Made by a program: the position numbers and the translations under genes
Notes under the pieces: generated by a model
What the model was told of the DNA's origin: nothing
Database searches by the model: none
Seen by the model: only the letters and a program-made list of their open reading frames with translations
Assembly (NCBI GenBank): GCA_037039925.1
Contig: JAXRKP010001102.1
Coordinates: forward strand, 75,001 to 139,000
Source: Doris montereyensis
Lineage: Eukaryota > Mollusca > Gastropoda > Nudibranchia > Dorididae
DNA length: 64,000 nucleotides
Direction: 5' to 3'
Part shown: piece by piece, positions 13,520 through 24,639 of the stretch
Numbering within the stretch: the first letter of the stretch is position 1
Layout of the letters: the number at the start of each line of letters is the position of its first letter

Positions 13520-13636
13520 GTTGTTGTTGTTGTTGTTGTTCTTCTTCTTCTTCTTCTTCTTCTTCTTCTTCTTCTTCTTCTTCTTCTTCTTCTTCTTCTT
13601 CTTCTTCTTCTTCTTCTTCTTCTTCTTCTTCTTCTT

Positions 13637-13667
<31 letters not shown>

Positions 13668-13719
13668 TTATTATTATTATTATTCTTATTATTATTATTC
13701 TTCTTCTTCTTCTTCTTAT

Positions 13720-13768
<49 letters not shown>
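13476..13768. repeat. Trinucleotide tract switching TTA / TTG / TTC / TTA
   Basis: Successive blocks of (TTA)n, (TTG)n, a long (TTC)n of ~130 bp, then TTA, TTC and TTA again. The register never changes, so three-base-frame ORFs run through it on both strands. Confidence 0.95.
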
Positions 13769-13827
13769 GAACGTACCGGTATTAGGAGCTGTAAGTTTTT
13801 TCTCAATATTTAAGCACACGTAGGAGG

Positions 13828-14130
<303 letters not shown>

Positions 14131-14298
14131 GAAGGGGAGATTCTGGATACTGCCTGTATATAGGTTATTAATATGTTCTTTTCTTTTTTTAAACTTTTTT
14201 ATTCAGCAATTCTGCAAATGATAGGCTGTTCGTTAATTGTAGATTTTGCCATTTATTTACATCAATACATATTATATTCTGTTGTTTCTAACGGACAG

Positions 14299-14388
14299 GC
14301 AAAAAGCCGTTCTAAAGAGGTCTTGGTGGAAGATGGGTGGCAGAAATCCAGATGAGCTTCGAGACTTTGGAGTCAAATTTATGCTTTG
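14299..14388 (+). CDS. Globin exon, helices A-B
   Basis: Encodes QKAVLKRSWWKMGGRNPDEL and RDFGVKFML, ending TG before a GTAGGT donor. The 5' limit is ambiguous. CAG at 14296-14298 is a good acceptor, but the in-frame codons just upstream read LTDR, which is exactly what globins have before QK. The exon may therefore start earlier, for example after TAG at 14242. Confidence 0.8.
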
Positions 14389-17300
14389 GTAGGTAGGACT
14401 TTACATTAAGTTTACTCTTTGCATGTGACTTATCTCATCATATACAAGCATCCTAGTCCTGCATTTATACCTTCTTGTCTCCATTGGTGACGTGCGGCGG
14501 CGGGGGGGGGGGGGGGGGGGTGCTAATATGTAATATGTACGAAGACGATGGTTTTGAGCTGAGCAATTGTATCCCAAGTACTTGACATTGTCATAGTATT
14601 ATGCGCCGGTATCTCAGTCGCTAGAGCGTCTGACTACCACCTAGGAGGTCCGAGTTTCATTCACAGTCATGGCTTTTTTGTCTTCTTCTGGCCCTTCTGT
14701 CGACCCAGCAGCGAAATGGGTTGCGACCTGAGCGCCCGTACCCGGTAATACGGGCGCTCAGGTTGCGACTAACTACATGTACTACTAACTAGGTCTATTC
14801 AGACTCGGCGAAAGTAAAGGCGGCTTGGAAAGCAATGACACACCACGACTACCATGTCATGCTGTTTGCCTGGAATCAATCAGGACTTTGCTCCTGAGTA
14901 CCATACGCTCAGCTCTTAGTATGGGCTTATTTTAATTTTTAAAATAATATTAATTTTACATGCATCAATCTACTGGCACCATGTAATTTGAATTGAAGTT
15001 TAAATTGTCCGTTAGGAGAAAGCGCATCAAAGCAGTTTACCAAGGATGAAAACAAGGAGAGAATGGCAAACGCTCGTGTCAATAGTATTATCGTGTTTGT
15101 TTGTTTTTTTGGACAGTAGGATGGGTAGGGGGGGACAGGATGTCAAAATGTCATTGGATAATGGTCACAGTCTGACAAGATGAACTCTCTCTCCCTCTCT
15201 CTCTTTCCTCTCTCTCACTCGCTCTCATCCCCGTACCTCCAACCCCTAATTATTTCTTGTCTTTTTGTCTTTTCAGGATGTGTGAACACGTTCCGCAGTC
15301 TGTGAAGCGTTTCTCTGAGGCTCAGGACGTGGAAATAACTTACTTGCCGATAAACCCACTCTTCTTGGCGCACGCACAACTGGTGTTGGCGACCATCGAT
15401 AAAATCATTCATTGTCTGCGACAACCCGAATGCCTCAACATGAAAATACACGACGTTGTCGTTGCTCACATCAAACTGGTGCCACCCGTCAGCGTCACCT
15501 TCTTTCAAGTGAGTGACACTGTCTTCTGCGTCGTCAATTTCAAGCTTAGATTTAATTTATCCATACTTGACATAATTGCATAGGACGTGACACCCCTTAC
15601 GACCCAATTACACACATATTTCCTCCATTGTTCTTTGGATAGTGCTCTTCTGTCCGCTGTCAGGAGCGGAATGCCGCACTGCTCCCTGATGTTGTCGGAC
15701 CATCTTTGGGGTGGGCGTCGTCTTGGTCTTGGATTCGTGAAATCTAACCTATAGCTGGCATTGATCCTTGTTTGTGCTTTACCCATGACAACGTGACCGA
15801 ACCAACGAAGTCTTCTATTCACCACCACACATCTTCGATTGTTCGTGCTCAGTGTGTCACGTATGTGCGTGTTTCTAAGGATATCGTGCTTATTTCATTT
15901 CGAATACCAAGAGAGCATTTATCAATAAATGTATCTCTAATAATATATACTACAGGGTGTTTATACTTATACAATAACCGTACCCAATTTCAGACCTAAA
16001 TATTTAAACAAAATCTATTGAGAAAAACTCTCAATATCAATATCAGGGACTCAAGTTGCATTATATATCATCAAATTTTATTTAGTATATGAGTTGGTAT
16101 CACAGACATTCAATCCACCAATTGCTCGGCAAACTTTAACACAGTGACCAAGCTCAGCTTCAGTGATGCGTTTCTGCAAATCATCTCTAGGGTTACGGCT
16201 AATGTAAGTACACAAACTCTGTCCCTGGCGTGCCCCCACAGGAATAAGTCACAAACAGCCAGGCCTGGTGGTCTCGGGGGTCACTTGCAATACACATTGT
16301 CTTGTTGTTGTCCAGCACAGCCAATCCACCTGTTTGGCAAAATACCATTTGGAAATATGCGGACGCCAAGATGCCAGTGCGGTGGTAAGCTGACTAAAAA
16401 TGTAATCACCCTCTGAAGTTAATTGTGGAATGAACCTTTTGGATTTGAATAGCAATAACTGAATAAGCATATCCAGGTTATCTTGACCGGTTACGGTTTT
16501 GGTCATCAAAGAAGAAAGGGCCATGCTCAGTCCACTCCGTTAGTGCACAGAAGACATTCATTTCGGATGACTCACGTTCAATTACCAGTTTGGTACGTGG
16601 ATTCGCACTTCCCCATATCCTCACTTTGTGCCTGTTCAGTGTTTTATTGATGTGAATCGAACTTGTAGTATAACTTATGATGTTTAAAATTGTTTTAATT
16701 GGGTACAGTTTTTTATTATCACCCTGTATATAAAAGTGCGTTCTCTAACTTTGAGAAGGTCTCGGCAATCCAGAGGCAAGGTGTCGGCCTCTCAACGTAA
16801 ATGTCGGGAGTTCAAGCCCCGCCAACGGTTAAAAGAAAATTATCGGCTTTTTTCGAGTAAAATCTAGATCTGCCCCCCACCCCCACCCCCCACCCCCGCC
16901 ACCCGGTCCAGGTAGGTGGATTGACACCTAGTCCCATCGGAGACCGACGATACAAGGGAGGTCCAGTGTTCGAAAGACCCACCTTCATTATTATTATTTA
17001 AGAGATAAATCATTACCCACCGTTGACTCCGGGCATACATGTTATATATTATACAAGCATAATTATCCTCAGCCACAACGATACGATTCAGATGAGAATT
17101 ATTATTAGACGTAAACAATGCTATTCCCACATTTTATTTGCGAAACCTGTTGAAAATGGCGGTTCAGGTGAATGAAAATTCTGCTCAATGACAGAGAAAC
17201 AATGACATTTTTCTTGATTACTACATGTTAGTGCTGTGTTAGCTATACTATTCTTTAAATGAAAACGATCTTTGGATCATTTAGAATTAGAACCTACATG

Positions 17301-18659
17301 CAAAATTTGGTTATTCTTCTCTTAGTGGCCTGGGAACAGTGCCTTCCTTGATGCATACAGAGCGACCACACTATTGAGATGTTTACCGGAAATAAGCAAA
17401 TTATTTGATTTTTTTAAAATGCCTTTTTAAAATTTTCTTGCGAAATGTCTAGTTTGGCGAAAATATGAAAAAATATAGGCAAAAGCACATGACTATTTTC
17501 ATCTTTCAGTCTAAGCCAATTTTCACTTTTCTACATGGTAGCTGGTGGTACGGTTTCTGTATAATTTATATAGCATTAGCATGTTGGAATTTTTCGACGA
17601 AAAGATATTATGGATAAGGTCTGTGCACATACTATTGAAATGTCGAATTATAAAGAAATAAATTAGCACTGTAATGACAAACACGGCGATAAAAAACTGC
17701 AAGTGACAACTCCGTATTAAGAAGACAGATAATACACACGTGACGTTTTGGGTCGTCAGACCAAACAAAACAAAACAAAAACAAAGACACACACACACAC
17801 ACAAAACCCTACCCCAAACCAACACAATTACAATTACACACACACACACACTGACACACACGTCTTTACCTATGCACGGACTTGTAGTTGTACGTACGAG
17901 TATCGCACCGTGTGATGTCAGAAAGGAGAACAGGAAAGGAGGTGAAAGGCGAGCGCAGAGGAGAAGAAATAAGGAAAAGAAGACAGTGATCATTAAATGG
18001 GTTGAAGGAAAATGGAAATAAGGGGGGGGGGGGGGGGGGGGCTGAAAAGAAAGCGTAAAGGATGTAAATTAATTTGTATCGTAATACTACTAATACTAAT
18101 ACTAATACAGTACAGCTTTGCGAAAGAAATTGCGCAAACTAGGTTTTTTTAGCCAATGGTGTCGTGATAATAACATTAACATACTCACGACACCGCCCAC
18201 TGTGCCATAACAGTAATACCTTCTCAATGCTTAACATGACTTATCTTTATGAACGTATGTAGACATGTCTGGGGTGTTTCTCCTTTATTGCTTCATATTA
18301 TTCATTCATTATCTATTCATTTGATTTTATCTATTTATTAATAATCTATTTATATGTATATTTATATTTCATTTATATGTTAATTTATTTATTCTTAGTC
18401 ATAGTATTATAGCGTGTTGTTTTTGTTCTTGTATTAATCTTTATCTTATGTCCAAGTCGTGTGCTTTACCCGACAGCAAATGAGAGACAATATATGCCTG
18501 CTTGTGACAGAAGCGCTCAAAGTGGCAGACGACAGCGAGGAGGTGGAAGCCTGGTCCAAGCTCTTTGACACGTTCACCAGACTGTTTTTGGAGGAGCATC
18601 AAATAAGGGACTCGACTCTCTTGGCCACAAAGAAGCGGCAGTGTTGCCAATTGCAATGA
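14299..18659 (+). CDS. Globin gene (neuroglobin/globin-X-like), 5' end missing
   Basis: Three exons join in frame: 14299-14388, 15277-15508 and 18477-18659. The introns sit where ancestral globin introns are, B12.2 (codon split TG|G) and G7.0 (between codons). The joined product is about 167 residues without its start. It has the A-helix QKAVLKRSWW, a CD-region Phe (KRF), distal His E7 in NPLFLAHAQLVLATID, proximal His F8 in VVVAHIKLVPP and the H-helix Trp in EAWSKLF. Both haem-pocket histidines point to a reversible haem/O2-binding protein, closest by eye to neuroglobin or globin X. The tail KKRQCCQLQ ends in a possible CaaX box. No frame break was seen. The first exon (start codon) was not located. 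Confidence 0.88.
14604..14676 (+). repeat. tRNA-like sequence, probable SINE head
   Basis: GCCGGTATCTCAGTCGCTAG resembles an A box, and GTCTGACTACCACCTAGG and then GGTCCGAGTTTCATTC an anticodon arm and a degenerate B box. The acceptor stem is not closed, so this is a tRNA-derived repeat and not a functional tRNA gene. Confidence 0.55.
14719..14770 (+). repeat. Short perfect palindrome between 9-bp direct repeats
   Basis: Arms CCTGAGCGCCCGTA (14727-14740) and TACGGGCGCTCAGG (14749-14762) flank an 8-nt loop. The 9-bp sequence GGTTGCGAC occurs on both sides (14719-14727 and 14761-14769). This is the same architecture as the insertion inside the U1 pseudogene at 3557-3601. Confidence 0.85.
15277..15508 (+). 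CDS. Globin exon, helices C-G (haem pocket)
   Basis: Acceptor TTTTCAG at 15270-15276 and donor GTGAGT at 15509. It encodes 77 residues, including the CD Phe, distal His (LFLAHAQL) and proximal His (VVVAHIKL). A five-residue longer CD corner than neuroglobin (SEAQDVEITYLPINP) is the main oddity. Phases match both neighbours. Confidence 0.9.
15585..15828 (-). pseudogene. LINE ORF2 C-terminal fragment
   Basis: The - strand reads NRRLRWFGHVVMGKAQTR and later RRPPQRWSDNIREQ, the well-known tail of many APE-type LINE reverse transcriptases (RLRWFGHV...GRPxxRWxDxI). It starts only ~75 bp after globin exon 2, in intron 2. Nothing else of the element is present. Confidence 0.75.
15951..16728 (-). mobile_element. 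Decayed mariner-type DNA transposon
   Basis: Terminal inverted repeats TACAGGGTGT (15951) and TCACCCTGTA (16719-16728) flank the element. The inner ends also match (CCGTACCCAATTT near 15978 and GGGTACAG near 16701). On the - strand, frame-broken transposase remnants read as the mariner/Tc1 block CDLFLWGHARDRV, after a stretch that corresponds to the WPPRSPDLTP motif. Many stops make it dead. It lies in globin intron 2. Confidence 0.7.
16757..16826 (+). repeat. tRNA(Leu/Ser)-like sequence, probable SINE head
   Basis: GTGTCGGCCTCTCAACG and GGGAGTTCAAGCCCCGCC match the arm, variable region and B box of a type II tRNA. The 5' A box (GGCAATCCAGAGGCAAGG) is degenerate. C-rich low-complexity DNA follows at 16872-16905. 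Confidence 0.55.
17690..18000 (-). mobile_element. Repeat family with degenerate hammerhead motif
   Basis: Shares blocks in the same order with 55508-55975: AAGTGACAACTCC, ACACGTGACGTTTTGGG, then GTGTGATGTCAGAA and a purine-rich stretch with GAAGACAGTGATCAT. On the - strand, CTGACGA (17759-17753) is followed by CCCAAAACGTC. Part of stem II has been lost, so the ribozyme core is damaged. It lies in globin intron 2 and is probably a non-autonomous or terminal piece of a retroelement. Confidence 0.6.
18022..18042. repeat. Poly-G run
   Basis: About 20 consecutive G, similar to the run at 14503-14520. Confidence 0.95.
18477..18659 (+). CDS. Globin last exon, helices G-H and tail
   Basis: Acceptor CCCGACAG at 18469-18476; stop TGA at 18657-18659. 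It begins QMRDNICLLVTEALKVADDS, carries the H-helix Trp (EEVEAWSKLFDTF) and ends with LATKKRQCCQLQ. The last four residues CQLQ fit C-a-a-X with X = Gln (farnesyl-type). They follow a second Cys and a basic KKR, an arrangement typical of membrane-anchored small GTPases and unusual for a globin. The prenylation is inference from sequence. Confidence 0.88.
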   Translation, partial: QMRDNICLLVTEALKVADDSEEVEAWSKLFDTFTRLFLEEHQIRDSTLLATKKRQCCQLQ

Positions 18660-18726
18660 TACTAATACTAATATACTAATACATGTAATACTATTGACGA
18701 CACTGAGTCGTAACGCCTTAGGGCTC

Positions 18727-18732
18727 AATAAA
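18727..18732 (+). promoter_or_regulatory. Polyadenylation signal AATAAA of globin gene
   Basis: A canonical AATAAA 68 nt after the globin stop codon, a normal distance for a short 3' UTR. Confidence 0.7.
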
Positions 18733-18819
18733 CGCATGACGCTCAGTCCCAGCTTTCTCTCCATTCTACCTCATGTTGGTGTTTTTGTTTGGGTTTTAGA
18801 CTGATAGAGAAACGCATAG

Positions 18820-18890
18820 AGTTTGTTTGTTTGTTTGATTGAAATTTAACCCGTCCACCATTGTGGTGATATCACTTCAGGGTTAAAACG
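18820..18890 (+). repeat. SINE 3' segment
   Basis: GTTTGTTTGTTTGATTG and then CCCGTCCACCATTGTGGTGA, a short near-palindrome. The same segment recurs at 57385-57445 and, less well, at about 24645-24690 where it is linked to a tRNA-like head. The (TTTG)n is probably the tail. Confidence 0.55.
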
Positions 18891-18894
18891 ACTA

Positions 18895-20190
18895 GAGATC
18901 TATACATTTGTAATATTATATTATTTAATATTATGCTGTTTCCTGACGGAGTGGCCCCTCAACTTGATGACTGAATTGAATTCCATTCCATGTCGCTTTC
19001 ACTCAGCCTAAAAGCCCATTCCATAGAAAAATATTTTCCCTTGCAATTAGTATAGTTATTAGTATTAGTATAATTATAATCTCTCCCCACTTGCAGTCCA
19101 CACAACCTAAGTGAGTACATGTCAGTAATGTCACACACTTCATACACTAACAGAACATTATAATAGCAAAGGCAGTCGTTAAGTACAAATGGAAAGGAAT
19201 AGTTTCTTTTAAAAAAGAGCCAAGCTCCTTCAAGATCCTAAAGTCTCATAGAGCGAGAGCATATCGTGGTTTCTACAGCCTACAGTGGAACAGGTGATAT
19301 TATTGATAATATTTTAATAATAACGACCTCCTGAACCAGTAGTAAACAGAACGTTAGTCTTGTCTCAGTCTCAGGTTTTTACTAGAGGTGGACCCCATTG
19401 GGACTGGAAGTAGTGAAAATGGAAATGGAAAGGGAGTTGGGGTCGACTGCACTGTGTTTAGTCTTGTTTCAATCATTAGATATTAGATGATATGCATGGA
19501 TTATTTATTGTTATTTGTTATACTAGCTGAAATATAAAATAATTACATGTATATGTACACGGATCATACATGTTATAGTTGTACGTCTATGTGACGGATG
19601 AAACATGTCCTTTGTCAGTTCAGTGTCACTAGTGGTGTCATTGGAAAGCTTTCCTAAGTCAACTCAATGTCAAAGGTCAACTTCAGTGTCAATGGTCTAT
19701 TTCATCTTTTTGAAGTACATATTGTATCAAAGAGCAATCAGCGTTTTGTTCGAGTAACTTACACTGTCCTCTCCAACAGTGACACATTATGTCGTCCTAT
19801 GCCAAATACCATTGGTCTCATGTTTCAACTGGAGAAATATTATATATATTTTTTTATGTAAAACGTTCAACTTAGTATCCTTTTATCAATGGTCTATATC
19901 TACATGTATATTTTATTTATTGTTGTTTGTATGAGTATGAGTAAAGTCAGACGATATTTTACAGTAATTGTAATTTTACACCCCCTCCCCTTTTTCCATC
20001 CCCCAAAGACCCCCCTCACACCCTCAACTCTTCTTTTCTCACTTGTTTTAACCCTGTTGCCTCTATTAAAAATATGGTGTCATTTGTCATTGTCAATTTA
20101 CGTTCTCTGTACAGTACCTGTCAAGTTTTTCCAGTCTCTTATGGAAAGACTCCCGCCCACAGGGGATTTAACAGCTCTCTATTCACCCTG
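18895..20190. other. Intergenic, no gene seen
   Basis: AT-rich spacer between the globin gene and the minisatellite. No exon, RNA gene or intact element was recognised. Confidence 0.5.
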
Positions 20191-20191
20191 A

Positions 20192-23100
20192 GTTTGTATA
20201 CGTCTTGAATCGCTTGATGTGGATGTTTGTTTGTATATATGTCTTGAATCGCTTGATGTGGATGTTTGTATATATACATCTTGAATCGCTTGATGTGGAT
20301 GTTTGTTTGCATATACGTCTTGAATCGCTTGATGACGTCTTGAATCACTTGATGTGGATGTTTGTTTGTATATACGTCTTGAATCGCTTGATGTGGATGT
20401 TTGCATAACGTCTTGAATTGCTTGATGTGGATGTTTGTTTGTATATACGTCCTGAATCACTTGATGTAGATGTTTGTATATACGTCTTGAATCGCTTGAT
20501 GTGGATGGTTGTTTGTATATACGTCTTGAATCGCTTGATATGAATATTTGTTTGTTTGTATATACGTCTTGAATCGCTTGATGTGGATGTTTGTTTGTAT
20601 AAACGTCTTGAATCGCTTGATGTGGATGTTTGTTTGTATATACGTCTTGAATCGCTTGATGTGGATGTTTGTTTGTATATATGTATTGAATCGCTTGATG
20701 TGGATGTTTGTTTGTATATACGTCTTGAATCGCTTGATGTGAATGTTTGTTTGTATATGTCTTGAATCGCTTGATGTGAATGTTTGTTTGTATATATACG
20801 TCTTGAATCGCTTGATATGGATGTTTGTTTGTATATATATATATATACGTCTTGAATCGCTTGATGTGGATGTTTGTATATATGTCTTGAATCGTCTTGA
20901 ATGATATGGATGTTTGTTTGTATATATATATATATACGTCTTGAATCGCTTGATGTGGATGTTTGTATATACGTCTTGAATCGCTTGATATGGATGTTTG
21001 TTTGTATATATATATACGCCTTGAATCGCTTGATGTGGATGTTTGTTTGTATATATATATATACGTCTTGAATGTGGATGTTTGTTTGTATATGAATCGC
21101 TTGAATGTTTGTTTGATGAGGATGTTTGTTTGTATATATATATACGCCTTGAATCGCTTGATGAGGATGTTTGTTTGTATATATATACGTCTTGAATGCT
21201 TGATGGATGTTTGTTTGTATATATATACGCCTTGAATCGCTTGATGTGGATGTTTGTTTATATATATATATATATACGTCTTGAATCGCTTGATGTGGAT
21301 GTTTGTTTGTTTATTTATATATATATACGTCTTGAATCGCTTGATGTGGATGTTTGTTTGACGTCTTGAATGGATTTTTGTTTGTATATATATACGTCTT
21401 GAATCGCTTGATGTGAATGTTTCTTTGTATATATAAGTCTTGAATCGCTTGATATGGATGTTTGTTTGTATATATATATATACGTCTTGAATCGCTTGAT
21501 GTGGATGTTTGTATATACGTCTTGAATCGCTTGATGTGGATGTTTATTTGTATATATATACGTCTTGAATCGCTTGATGAGGATGTTTGTTTGTATATAT
21601 ATATACGCCTTGAATCGCTTGATGAGGATGTTTGTTTGTATATATATACGTCTTGAATCGCTTGATGTGGATGTTTGTTTGTATATATATACGTCTTGAA
21701 TCGCTTGATATGGATGTTTGTTTGTATATATATACGTCTTGAATGGCTTGATGTGGATGTTTGTTTGTATATATATATATATATACGTCTTGAATCGCTT
21801 TATGTGGATGTTTGTTTGTATATATATATATATATATATATATACGCCTTGAATCGCTTGATGAGGATGATATATAAACGTCTTGAATCGCTTGATGAGG
21901 ATGTTTGTTTGTATATATATACGTATTGAATCGCTTGATGTGGATGTTTGTTTGTATATATATATATACGTCTTGAATCGCTTGATGTGGATGTTTGTTT
22001 GTATATATATATATACGCCTTGAATCGCTTGATGAGGATGTTTGTTTGTATATATATACGTCTACCACAAAAGGTCAACTTTGAATCGCTTGATGAGGAT
22101 GTTTGTTTGTATATATATATACGTCTTGAATCGCTTGATGTGGATGTTTGTTTGTATCTATATATATACGTCTTGAATCGCTTGATGTGGATGTTTGTTT
22201 GTATATATATATATATGCCTTGAATCGCTTGATGAGGATGTTTGTTTGTATATATATTCGTCTTGAATCGCTTGATATGGATGTTTGTTTGTATATATAT
22301 ATATACGTCTTGAATCGCTTGATGTGGATGTTTGTATATACGTCTTGAATCGCTTGATGTGGATGTTTGTTTGTATATATATACGTCTTGAATCGCTTGA
22401 TGAGGATGTTTGTTTGTATATATATATACGCCTTGAATCGCTTGATGAGGATGTTTGTTTGTATATATATACGCCTTGAATCGCTTGATGTGGATGTTTG
22501 TTTGCATATATATACGCCTTGAATCGCTTGATGAGGATGTTTGTTTGAATATATATATACGCCTTGGATCACTTGATGAGGAGCTTTAAAATCAAGTGAA
22601 TGTTTGTTTGTATAATCGTCTTGAGAATGTGATGTGAATGTTTGTTTGTATATAAGTCTTGAATCGCTTGATGTGTGGATGTTTGTTTGTATATACGTCT
22701 TGAATCGCTTGATGTGGATGTTTGTTTGTATATATACGTCTTGAATCGCTTGATGTGGATGTTTGTTTGTATATACGTCTTGAATCGTTTGATGTGAATG
22801 TTTGTTTGTATATACGTTTTGAATCGCATGATGTGGATATTTGTTTGTATATACGTCTTGAATCGCTTGATATGGATGTTTATTTGTATATACGTCTTGA
22901 ATCGCTTGATGTGGATGTTTGTTTGTATATAGTTTTGAATTGCTTGATGTGGATGTTTGTTTGTATATACGTCAGAATCGCTTGATGTGGATGTTTGTTT
23001 GTATATACGTCTTGAATCGCTTGATGTGGATGTTTGTTTGTATATACGTTTTGAATCGCTTGATGAGCATGTTTGTTTGTATATATACGTCTTGAATCGC

Positions 23101-23611
23101 TTGATGTGGATGTTTGTTTGTATATACGCTTTGAATCACATGATGTGGATGTTTGTTTGTATATACGTCTTGAACCGCTTGATGACGTCTTGAATCGCTT
23201 GATATGGATGTTTATTTGTATATACGTCTTGAATCGCTTGATGTGGATGTTTGTATCGTCTTGAATCGCTTGATGTGGATGTTTGTTTGTATATACGTCT
23301 TGAATCGCTTGAGGTGGGTGCTTGTTTGTATATACGTTTTGAATCGCTTGATGTGGATGTTTGTTTGTATATACGTCTTTAATCGCTTGATGACGTCTTG
23401 AATCGCTTGATATGGATGTTTATTTGTATATACGTCTTGAATCGCTTTATGTGGATGTTTGTATATACGTATTGAATCGCTTGATGTGGATGTTTGTTTG
23501 TATAAGTCTTGAATCGCTTGATGTGGATGTTTGTATATACGTCTTGAATCGCTTGATGTAGATGTTTGTTTGTATTATATATACGTCTTGAATCGCTTGA
23601 TGTGGATGTTT
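20192..23611. repeat. 39-bp minisatellite array, about 80 units
   Basis: The unit is TTGAATCGCTTGATGTGGAT followed by GTTTGTTTGTATATACGTC (39 bp). Outer parts are close to 39 bp. In the middle (about 20820-22560) a TA run inside the unit grows, giving units up to ~50 bp, and GATGAGG and CGCC variants appear. Some units lack one TTTG, and a few are only the short CTTGAATCGCTTGATGACGT form. Because 39 = 3 x 13, long ORFs cross the array on both strands, but with no initiation context or non-repeat domain. Confidence 0.97.
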
Positions 23612-23882
23612 TAATTCTAAAATAAGACTAAATCAATATCATTATGTTGATTGCAGTCGATACTTACTCATAGGCATACTCTCATAGTAATAATACCTAC
23701 ACAAAATTATAACTGAAAAAAAAAAGACTCCTTCCACTTCCAACCAGTGCTGTACTGTCAGTACTGATACATGTGTATGGCTATCACTATCACTATAGAA
23801 GAGGAATACACTCTATTGCTAACAGCTTCAGTCCCTCTGAGAATTTTGAGAAATATTATTAATATTACATGTATTAAGATAA

Positions 23883-23979
23883 AGATGGGTCATTTTAGAA
23901 TAGACCAGATGGGTCATTTAGAATTGATCAGATAGGTCCTTTAAGAAAAGACCAGATGGGTCATTTTAAGAATTGACCC
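23883..23979. repeat. 24-bp tandem repeat, four copies
   Basis: AGATGGGTCATTTTAGAATA-like units of 23-25 bp ending GACC or GATC repeat four times. Confidence 0.85.
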
Positions 23980-24639
23980 CATTGACAGGGAGAATTCTTA
24001 GACTCAACTTATGTTCATATATCTTTTGTGGTTCTAGGTTTTGATTTTACTTACAGGGGCCCCTTTTTGGCAAATGAGTGATGATAAAGAATCATGTTAT
24101 TCATATTTAATATTGACAAAGCAATATTCATTTATTCACAATGCTAAACCCTTCAGTAAAGTCTGTAAAATGATTAACAAAACAGAGGATGTCCTTTCAC
24201 TTTGTATGCAAAATACAGTTGCTCTCACTCTCAGTGGCCTGGCAACAGAGCCTTTGACATACAAAGAACGACCAACTCACGAGTCATATTGGCAATTGGT
24301 TAAAAGTAAGTACAATTTCATCAACATCAATTAAAAGGTCGGCAAGGTTTACGGACGGGTGCTACAGGTAGGTCCCACTTCTTTCCTTCCACTTTCAATC
24401 TTTCACACGTCATTCATCTTGCTGTTTCCTCTGCATTCATCCTGATATCATCATACATGGTGGACGGTAAAACTTAAGTCAAAATAACAAACGGTATGAC
24501 CAATAGAGTTCTTTCAATTGTTATGTTGTCAAGTCCTGGACAGAATGCTATTTCGTAACCACGGGTTTCTCCCCCAACCCCTTTTCAAGCCGATTCTGAT
24601 ATAATCCATTTGCATTGGATCGAGTGGGTTTCTGATTGT

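Noticed and set aside
20139..23401. Many 13-residue repeat ORFs on both strands across the minisatellite
   Set aside because: Unit length is divisible by three, so frames stay open by chance; equally good on both strands and with no non-repeat part.
20192..23611. CRISPR-like array
   Set aside because: The whole 39-bp unit repeats; there are no unique spacers and the genome is eukaryotic.
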